Shown piece by piece: positions 58,095 through 64,000 of a stretch of DNA of 64,000 nt. A model generated the notes under the pieces. That model did no database searches, was not told where the DNA came from, and worked only from the letters and a program-made list of their open reading frames with translations. Source of the stretch: Neobacillus terrae (GTDB lineage Bacteria; Bacillota; Bacilli; Bacillales; Cytobacillaceae); assembly GCF_011393025.1 (NCBI RefSeq), contig NZ_JAAOEO010000016.1, positions 29,671 to 93,670 on the forward strand, read 5' to 3'. Position 1 is the stretch's first letter. Every line of letters begins with the position of its first letter. The position numbers and the translations under genes are program-made.

Positions 58095-58880
58095 ATGGAA
58101 AAATTAGTACAAGGAAAAGTTGCATTTGTTACAGGGACAGGCTCCGGTATTGGAAGAGCCGCAGCATTAAAGCTTGCCGAACAGGGAGCTAAGATTGCCC
58201 TTGTTGATATAAAAGCCGAAAATTGTGAAAAAGTGAAACAGCAAATTGAAGAAAAAGGCGGAGAAGCAATCGTTCTTGAAGCCGATGTCTCCTCTCCTGA
58301 GCAGGTAAAAAGCTGCTATGAACAAACGGTTGAAGCTTGGGGGAAAATAGACATAGTGTTCGCTAACGCCGGAATTAACGGGGTAATGGCAGCGATTGAA
58401 GACATCGACCCGGAAGATTGGGATACAACCATAAATACCAATCTGAAAGGGACATTTCTAACAGTAAAATATGCCATTCCTTATATGAAAGAAAATGGCG
58501 GCAGCATTATTATTACAAGCTCGATTAACGGCAACCGCGTCTATCGAAACTTTGGTTTTTCCGCTTACGCTTCATCGAAAATCGGGCAAATGGGCTTTGG
58601 TAAAATGGCCGCCCTTGAACTTTCCACTTATAAAATTAGGGTGAATATCATCTGTCCAGGTGCAATCGAAACCAATATTGACCAAAACACCTTCCCAGAA
58701 GAAGAAAGTCTTGAAAAAGTCAAAATTCCAATTGAATTCCCGGAAGGTGACCAGCCTCTTGAAAACGGACCAGGGAAACCTTCACAGGTTGGAGACCTGG
58801 TATTATTCCTTGCATCCGATATGTCTTCCCACATCACTGGCACTGAAGTTTATATTGATGGCGCAGAGTCTTTGCTGTAG
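58095..58880 (+). CDS. SDR-family oxidoreductase
   Basis: The 261-residue NAD(P)-dependent short-chain dehydrogenase has a nucleotide-binding TGTGSGIGRAAA (near 14), NAGI, a catalytic Ser in IIITSSING and YASSK (Tyr/Lys near 156-160), and the PGAIET loop. An Asp at the end of the second strand (LVDIKAEN) favours NAD+. The substrate is open; 3-oxoacyl-ACP reductase and sugar or alcohol dehydrogenases share this layout. AAGGAGG precedes the ATG. Monocistronic. Confidence 0.88.
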   Translation: MEKLVQGKVAFVTGTGSGIGRAAALKLAEQGAKIALVDIKAENCEKVKQQIEEKGGEAIVLEADVSSPEQVKSCYEQTVEAWGKIDIVFANAGINGVMAAIEDIDPEDWDTTINTNLKGTFLTVKYAIPYMKENGGSIIITSSINGNRVYRNFGFSAYASSKIGQMGFGKMAALELSTYKIRVNIICPGAIETNIDQNTFPEEESLEKVKIPIEFPEGDQPLENGPGKPSQVGDLVLFLASDMSSHITGTEVYIDGAESLL

Positions 58881-58887
58881 AATATAT

Positions 58888-58918
58888 ACTGGCACTTGCA
58901 AAAGTGCCGGTTTTTTTG
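58888..58918 (+). terminator. Terminator of the SDR gene
   Basis: GGCACTT and AAGTGCC pair around a short loop, followed by GGTTTTTTTG. Confidence 0.85.
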
Positions 58919-59043
58919 TCTTGTTTTAGTCTTTAGCTCGCTTATGTTACAATTTAATATATTTCTCATTTAATTTTAATGAATCCGAAGTAAAAAGGAT
59001 TTATGATAAGAAAGGTAATTTTAAATCAGGCAGGTGAAGAACC

Positions 59044-59193
59044 ATGCTCAACAAAGTTAAAACTTTTTTCCAGCTTGAGCGTACAAAATGGGCTGTCCGC
59101 TTTCTTTATTATGCCCTTATACTGCTTTTGCTCTTTTTTATGTATGGATTTAATGATGCTAGTTCCGGGTCTTATATCTACAATGATTTTTAA
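59044..59193 (+). CDS. dltX: DltX, small membrane protein of teichoic acid D-alanylation
   Basis: The 49-residue protein has one membrane helix (AVRFLYYALILLLLFFMYGF) and the conserved C terminus YIYNDF of DltX. AGGTGAAG precedes the ATG at 59044. It lies 18 bases upstream of dltA. DltX is needed for passing D-alanine across the membrane in the Dlt system. It is too short for routine gene callers. Confidence 0.9.
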   Translation: MLNKVKTFFQLERTKWAVRFLYYALILLLLFFMYGFNDASSGSYIYNDF

Positions 59194-59211
59194 TCCTGGA
59201 GGTACTTTTAC

Positions 59212-60723
59212 ATGAAATTGTTATACAACATAGAAGATATTGCTTTAATACACCCTGAAAAATTGGCTTTTATATCGACAAATAAAGAAATTAGCTACGG
59301 TGACCTTTGGAATCAATCAGAAAGATTTGCGGGATTTTTTCATGGGCTTAAGTTGAAGAATGCTTCTCCCATCCTTGTTTATGGTCATATGGAGCCAGAA
59401 ATGCTTATTGCCTTTCTTGGGTCCGTAAAAGCAGGTCATCCGTACATTCCAGTTGATACATCCATCCCCTTGGAACGGATTATAAAAATACTTGAAAGCT
59501 CAAAGGCTGAGTTGCTGGTGAATTTGTCGGGGAGTCCCCTGCCAATTGATCAGGAATCGATTAGGATTATAAGCCTGGAGGAAATAGAGTCTTTTCATTT
59601 TAATGGAAAAACTTCTCCCGATAACTGGGTTCGTGATGATGAAAACTTTTATATTATCTATACATCAGGAAGTACGGGCAACCCAAAAGGAGTTCAGATT
59701 TCTGCCAGCAATCTGCAAAGCTTCACGGACTGGATGAGAAAGGACTTCCCCATTAATAATGGGCTAAGATTCTTAAACCAGGCTCCCTTCTCCTTTGATT
59801 TATCTGTAATGGATCTGTACCCTGCCCTTGCAAGCGGTGGTACACTTTTTGCCATTACAAAGGAAATGATAGCGAAGCCGAAGATTCTTTTTGAAGAACT
59901 GAAGAAATCCAATGTCCAGGTTTGGACGTCAACACCATCTTTTGTCCAAATGTGTCTGATGGATCCTTCCTTTAATGAAGGGCTCCTTCCTGAGCTTCGT
60001 GTATTTCTATTCTGCGGTGAAATTCTTCCGGCAATCATCAGCCGCCAGTTAAAAGAACGTTTCCCAAAAGCGGCTGTATATAATACTTATGGCCCGACTG
60101 AAGCAACTGTCGCTGTTACGTCTGTTGAAGTAACGGAAGAAATATTAGAGCGCTATCCAGCCCTCCCTGTTGGACAGCCAAAGAGTGACACTCGCCTCCT
60201 CTTGCTTGACGAAAACGGAACAGAAGTACTTGAGGGCGAGAAAGGCGAAATCGTTATAGTTGGACCGAGTGTGAGCAAAGGCTATTTGGGACTACCAGAA
60301 ATAAATGAAAAAGCTTTTTACAGTCAAGATGGCCAAATGGCTTACCGTACCGGTGATGCCGGGTATATGGAAAACGGTCTTCTCTTCTACAAGGGCCGGA
60401 TGGACTTTCAAATCAAGCTTCATGGCTACCGGATGGAGTTGGAGGAGATTGAACACCAAATTGCGAAGTCGCAGTATGTAAAAGCAGCAGTTGTGATTCC
60501 GGTTACACAAAATGAAAAAATCGAATACTTGATGGCAGCCATCGTTCCGGCGGAACATTCCTTTGAAAAGGAATTCCAGCTTACAGCCACTATCAAAAAA
60601 GAATTGAGTGAAGTCCTGCCAGCTTATATGATTCCAAGGAAGTTTACCTATCGGGACGCATTGCCGATGACAGCAAATGGCAAGGTAGACCGAAAATTAA
60701 TTAGAGAAAAGGTATTGTTATGA
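59212..60723 (+). CDS. dltA: D-alanine--D-alanyl carrier protein ligase
   Basis: The 503-residue ANL-family enzyme adenylates D-alanine and loads it on DltC. Adenylation motifs are YIIYTSGSTGNPKGVQIS (near 145), NTYGPTEATVA, YRTGDAGYMENG and GRMDFQIKLHGYRMELEEIE. The C-terminal Lys is in MTANGKVDRK. Length equals that of B. subtilis DltA (503). TGGAGG precedes the ATG. First large gene of dltXABCD. Confidence 0.96.
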   Translation: MKLLYNIEDIALIHPEKLAFISTNKEISYGDLWNQSERFAGFFHGLKLKNASPILVYGHMEPEMLIAFLGSVKAGHPYIPVDTSIPLERIIKILESSKAELLVNLSGSPLPIDQESIRIISLEEIESFHFNGKTSPDNWVRDDENFYIIYTSGSTGNPKGVQISASNLQSFTDWMRKDFPINNGLRFLNQAPFSFDLSVMDLYPALASGGTLFAITKEMIAKPKILFEELKKSNVQVWTSTPSFVQMCLMDPSFNEGLLPELRVFLFCGEILPAIISRQLKERFPKAAVYNTYGPTEATVAVTSVEVTEEILERYPALPVGQPKSDTRLLLLDENGTEVLEGEKGEIVIVGPSVSKGYLGLPEINEKAFYSQDGQMAYRTGDAGYMENGLLFYKGRMDFQIKLHGYRMELEEIEHQIAKSQYVKAAVVIPVTQNEKIEYLMAAIVPAEHSFEKEFQLTATIKKELSEVLPAYMIPRKFTYRDALPMTANGKVDRKLIREKVLL

Positions 60724-61886
60724 CACCCTATGGATCTTTTACATTTTTCTTCATCCTGGCTGTCCTGCTGACACCAACAGTCATCCTTGGACTGACAGGG
60801 AGAAGATTTCAAAATTACAATATGTTTATTTCTCTAGTTGCCCTGGCGATTATTTTTGCAGGGAATTTTAGAGGAACGATTGCACTAATTATTTTTACCA
60901 TTTGGCAGGTTCTATTGATTAAAGCCTATCTGGTCTATCGAAAAAATCATAATAGCACATTGGTATTTTGCCTGGCGGTGATCGCATCCATTCTTCCGTT
61001 ATTTATTTCAAAAATTACCCCTATGCTGGGAACGGTAAATTGGATTGGATTTCTGGGAATCTCTTATTTAACTTTTAAAGGCACTCAGCTGATTATGGAG
61101 ACACGTGACGGCCTCATTAAAAACGGGCTGCCGCTAATTAGATTGCTATATTTCATTTTATTTTTTCCTACGATATCTTCTGGTCCAATCGATCGTTACC
61201 GCCGCTTTGAAAAGGACGAAAAGGCGGAACTTACACAGGAGCAGTACAAACTGCTTTTATATGATGGAATTAACAAAATCTTTTTAGGATTTTTATATAA
61301 ATACATTATTGGTTATTCAATCAACCATTTCTTTATCGCAAATTTACGGTTTATCGCGCACAGCGATTTTCAAAATCATCTTTACTATATGTACGGCTAC
61401 AGTCTTTATTTGTTCTTCGACTTTGCCGGATACAGTGCCTTTGCGATCGGCGTCAGCTATATCATGGGTATTAAATCACCAGAAAACTTCAATTTGCCTT
61501 TTATCAGCAGAAATATAAAAGATTTCTGGAATCGCTGGCACATGAGCCTTTCCTTCTGGTTCAGGGATTATGTGTACATGCGTTTTGTTTTCTGGGTAAC
61601 GAAGAAAAAGCTAATAAAAAATAGGAATTTAGTATCAAATTTGGCCTATATCCTGTTATTCTTATTAATGGGGGTCTGGCATGGGCTCGAAATACAATAC
61701 ATTGTATACGGAATGTACCATGCCCTGCTGATGGTCGCTTATAACACATTTGAAACCTTTAATAAAAAGCATAAATGGTGGCCGAAAAACAAAGTTACTC
61801 ATGTTTTAGCTATTATTATTACATTCCATTTTATTTGCTTTGGTTTTTATATTTTTTCAGGACAACTATTTCATAAAGGAGTTTGA
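60720..61886 (+). CDS. dltB: D-alanyl transfer protein DltB (MBOAT family)
   Basis: The 388-residue membrane protein of the MBOAT acyltransferase family has about 11 helices and the signature FISRNIKDFWNRWHMSLSFW. The catalytic His is in LMGVWHGLEIQYIVYG (near 321). It moves D-alanine from DltC toward the cell surface. Its ATG overlaps the dltA stop (ATGA). Confidence 0.96.
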   Translation: MTPYGSFTFFFILAVLLTPTVILGLTGRRFQNYNMFISLVALAIIFAGNFRGTIALIIFTIWQVLLIKAYLVYRKNHNSTLVFCLAVIASILPLFISKITPMLGTVNWIGFLGISYLTFKGTQLIMETRDGLIKNGLPLIRLLYFILFFPTISSGPIDRYRRFEKDEKAELTQEQYKLLLYDGINKIFLGFLYKYIIGYSINHFFIANLRFIAHSDFQNHLYYMYGYSLYLFFDFAGYSAFAIGVSYIMGIKSPENFNLPFISRNIKDFWNRWHMSLSFWFRDYVYMRFVFWVTKKKLIKNRNLVSNLAYILLFLLMGVWHGLEIQYIVYGMYHALLMVAYNTFETFNKKHKWWPKNKVTHVLAIIITFHFICFGFYIFSGQLFHKGV

Positions 61887-61891
61887 GAATC

Positions 61892-62128
61892 ATGGAATTT
61901 AAAAAGGAAGTTTTAGAGCTATTAGCAGAAATTTGCCAAGATGATGTAGTAAAAGAGAATCCGGATATCGATTTATTTGAAAATGCACTACTTGATTCAT
62001 TTGGTACAGTTGAATTACTGGTTCAGGTGGAAGAGCGGTTTGGGATCACAGTGCCAATTACAGAATTCGACCGTGACGTTTGGAACACTCCAAACAATAT
62101 CGCGGCACAACTAGCTGATTTCAAATGA
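61892..62128 (+). CDS. dltC: D-alanyl carrier protein
   Basis: The 78-residue acyl-carrier-type protein has the phosphopantetheine Ser in LLDSFGTVELLV (near 36). The ATG at 61892 follows AAAGGAG; an in-frame TTG three codons earlier overlaps the dltB stop and is less likely. Confidence 0.96.
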   Translation: MEFKKEVLELLAEICQDDVVKENPDIDLFENALLDSFGTVELLVQVEERFGITVPITEFDRDVWNTPNNIAAQLADFK

Positions 62129-63318
62129 AAAAATCGTTATTTACACCGCTGATTTTTGCGTTTATTCTACTTTTGGCATTGGTACTAGTCCCAAATAAAT
62201 GGATTATCAAACTGATTCCTCATAACCGAATAAGCCAGGCAGCAACGGAACTTAATCCTTTTATGTTCCAGGGGAAATACGTTCAGGATAAAATGCTATC
62301 AAGCGATAAATATCTGCCAGTTTACGGATCTTCTGAGCTGGCAAGGCTTGACCAGTTCCATCCCTCCAATTATTTTCAGGTTAATAAAGAAGGAGTAACC
62401 CCCTTCCTTATTGGCCGTGGCGGGACGGAATCACTTATTCATTTCTTGAATTTTTCAGAGCATACTGAACAGCTGAAAAACAAGAAGATTGTCTTTGTCC
62501 TTTCTCCGCAGTGGTTTCAGCCCGGCGGAGCAGATGAGTCACACTTTGCGCCGAACTTCTCTTCCCTTCAGGGATATGATTTTGCTTTTAATGATAAAAT
62601 CGACCCTAATATGAAGAAACGAGCTATAAAGCGGTTACTGAAATATAACGCTGTGAATGCCGATCCGATGCTGACGATTCTTTATAAAGCTGATATTTCA
62701 AAGGATCCGTTGGTACACAGTGAAGCTGCATTGGTTAGACCATTTGCAAAAGCATACCAGCAGGTTCTTATTAAAAAGGATTTATATTATACTCTGGCAG
62801 GAGGTCCCCATCGCCATCGCACCATTAGCCATAGTGTGAAAAATAAATCGTGGAACCAGCTGGAACAATATGCAGACAGAGTTGGTAAAAAGTATTCACG
62901 CTCCAATCAATTTGCTATTACTGATTCCCAGTACAACAAAATAGAAGCACGCGTGCCGGAATTAAAAAATTCTAAGGCCGGTGCAAGCTACGGACGTTCT
63001 GTTGAATATCAGGATTTCCAGCTCGTTCTTGATTTGCTGAAACAATCCGGTGCAAAGCCACTTTTCATTTCTGTCCCAGTTAATGGGAATTGGTACGATT
63101 ATGTTGGCTTTCCAAAAGAAGGCCGCACCGCTTATTACACAAGAATTAAAAATCAAATTGAACAAGAAGGCTTCCAAGTGGCCGACTTCTCAGATCATGA
63201 GTACGATCCCTATTTTATGAAGGATACGATTCATATCGGCTGGAAAGGCTGGGTATATACGGATAGAGCCATAACGGATTTTCTTAATGATAGCAATAAA
63301 ACATTTGCTAATAAATAA
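62125..63318 (+). CDS. dltD: D-alanyl-lipoteichoic acid biosynthesis protein DltD
   Basis: The 397-residue protein has an N-terminal membrane helix (about 7-23) and a large outer SGNH-hydrolase-like domain. The Ser is in PVYGSSELARLDQFHPSN and the catalytic Asp/His in MKDTIHIGWKGW. It completes D-alanine transfer to lipoteichoic acid. ATGA overlap with dltC. Last gene of the operon, followed by a terminator. Confidence 0.95.
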   Translation: MKKSLFTPLIFAFILLLALVLVPNKWIIKLIPHNRISQAATELNPFMFQGKYVQDKMLSSDKYLPVYGSSELARLDQFHPSNYFQVNKEGVTPFLIGRGGTESLIHFLNFSEHTEQLKNKKIVFVLSPQWFQPGGADESHFAPNFSSLQGYDFAFNDKIDPNMKKRAIKRLLKYNAVNADPMLTILYKADISKDPLVHSEAALVRPFAKAYQQVLIKKDLYYTLAGGPHRHRTISHSVKNKSWNQLEQYADRVGKKYSRSNQFAITDSQYNKIEARVPELKNSKAGASYGRSVEYQDFQLVLDLLKQSGAKPLFISVPVNGNWYDYVGFPKEGRTAYYTRIKNQIEQEGFQVADFSDHEYDPYFMKDTIHIGWKGWVYTDRAITDFLNDSNKTFANK

Positions 63319-63355
63319 GTGCCAGGCACCGCTTTCGGGCGGACCTGGCATTTTT
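63319..63355 (+). terminator. Terminator of the dlt operon
   Basis: TGCCAGG and CCTGGCA pair around a GC-rich inner hairpin (CCGCTTTCGGGCGG), followed by TTTTTG. Confidence 0.88.
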
Positions 63356-63429
63356 GTTATAGGAGGAGTAGTTGGGGGCATCTTTCTATCGTATTACACC
63401 TTTCTTTAAAAAACTTTTTTATCAAATTT

Positions 63430-64000
63430 GTCTTCATTTGTCATTTCGTCTGTCCTAAAGAAGGCTTATAAAAGATAATGGAACCTTATTTCTTAGACCG
63501 AATGTCTGCTAGAGTGCTTATTAAAGACAATGGATCCCTTTTTTGTAGTGAAACGTCTTCAAGGAAACCTGTTTCACCTGATTTGTTCGCTAAAATTGCT
63601 TCCATGGGCCTAATTGAAGGAAATGGAACTTCATTTCTTAAACCGAATGTCTTCAAGAGTGCTTATTAAAGACAATGCACCTCTTTTTTGTATCCTAATG
63701 TCCTCAATGAAACCTGTTCATCCTAATTTATGTGCCAAAATTGTTTCTATGGTGTTTATTGAAGACAATGGAACCTAATTTCTTAAACCGAATGTCTTCA
63801 AGAGTGCTTCTTAAAGACAAAGAACCTCTTTTTTTGTATCCATATGTCCTCAATGAGACCTGTTCATCCTAATTTGTGAGCCAAAATTGTTTCTATGGTG
63901 TTTATTGAAGACAATGGAACCTCATTTCTTAAACCGAATGTCTTCAAGAGTGCTTCTTAAAGACAAAGAACCTCTTTTTTTGTATCCATATGTCCTCAAT
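63430..64000. repeat. Intergenic tandem array, 145/146-bp period, continues past window
   Basis: The marker AATGTCT begins at 63501, 63646, 63791 and 63937 (spacings 145, 145, 146). Units contain TGTCTTCAAGAGTGCTTATT, AAAGACAATGGAACCTC, TATGTCCTCAATGAGACC and TTCATCCTAATTTG. Apparent short open frames here are repeats, not genes. The reverse complement of the array at 14186-14724 shares TGTCCTCAAGGAGGCTTATT and the AGACA that follows. Confidence 0.92.

Overview
The window reads as a chromosomal segment of a low-GC Gram-positive endospore former, Bacillus sensu lato. The evidence is a complete qoxABCD menaquinol oxidase operon, a CotA-type spore-coat laccase, a SigH-like sigma factor, a dltXABCD operon, an RsbR-like STAS protein, a YtxG-like stress protein behind a SigB-type promoter, strong AGGAGG-type ribosome binding sites and many TTG/GTG starts. 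I see no rRNA, tRNA, prophage module, intact transposase or CRISPR array. I cannot name the species from the sequence alone.

Layout. 1-9.9 kb: an edge-truncated HAMP/GAF sensor (-), flavohaemoglobin hmp, a YkgJ-type cysteine protein, a GNAT pseudogene with two frameshifts, two Cof-type HAD phosphatases, a ZIP transporter, an orphan holin, a class A penicillin-binding protein and a HesB-like protein with a native His tail. 9.9-14.2 kb: qoxABCD behind a perfect Rex operator. 14.2-14.7 kb: a tandem array of 146-bp units. 14.7-19.4 kb: a prohibitin-like protein, a decayed small gene, a MITE-like repeat, an APH(6)-like kinase, a RimL-type acetyltransferase, a PPOX flavoprotein and the YtxG-like protein. 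19.5-26.6 kb: a five-gene molybdenum hydroxylase (xanthine dehydrogenase type) operon, divergent from cotA. 26.7-33 kb: an RsbR paralogue, an MFS exporter, a SepM/YlbL protease, a SigH paralogue, an internally duplicated protein and an HNH nuclease. 32.8-37.2 kb: fdhD, a DUF1641 gene and a 985-residue formate dehydrogenase. 37-43 kb: small genes, an M48 peptidase, a 21-bp tandem array, a secreted GH3 glycosidase and a YnfA protein. 43.3-46.4 kb: a c-di-GMP-I riboswitch in front of a stand-alone CheY-like regulator, a LysE exporter, the intact GNAT paralogue and remnants of a DUF3243 gene and a histidine kinase. 46.7-57.3 kb: a LysM-NlpC/P60 hydrolase, a radical SAM/SPASM protein, dbpA, small spore-type proteins, CorA plus a second GMN-motif membrane protein, and an M42 peptidase. 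57.4-64 kb: an NlpC/P60-fold pseudoenzyme, an SDR, dltXABCD and the start of a second 145/146-bp tandem array that runs off the window.

How the genes fit together. Respiration and redox are represented by qox under a candidate Rex operator, hmp, formate dehydrogenase and the Mo-hydroxylase; the last two both need molybdenum cofactor, and fdhD supplies sulfur transfer for formate dehydrogenase. The cell envelope is represented by the PBP, two NlpC/P60-fold proteins, dlt, the GH3 enzyme and CotA. Signalling is represented by the c-di-GMP riboswitch and CheY-like protein, the RsbR paralogue and the extra SigH.

The least ordinary content is intergenic: two homologous tandem arrays sharing a 145-146 bp period in opposite orientations, a four-copy family of double-hairpin repeats, a 21-bp array, and two MITE-like copies. 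These and the riboswitch are the best candidates for follow-up.
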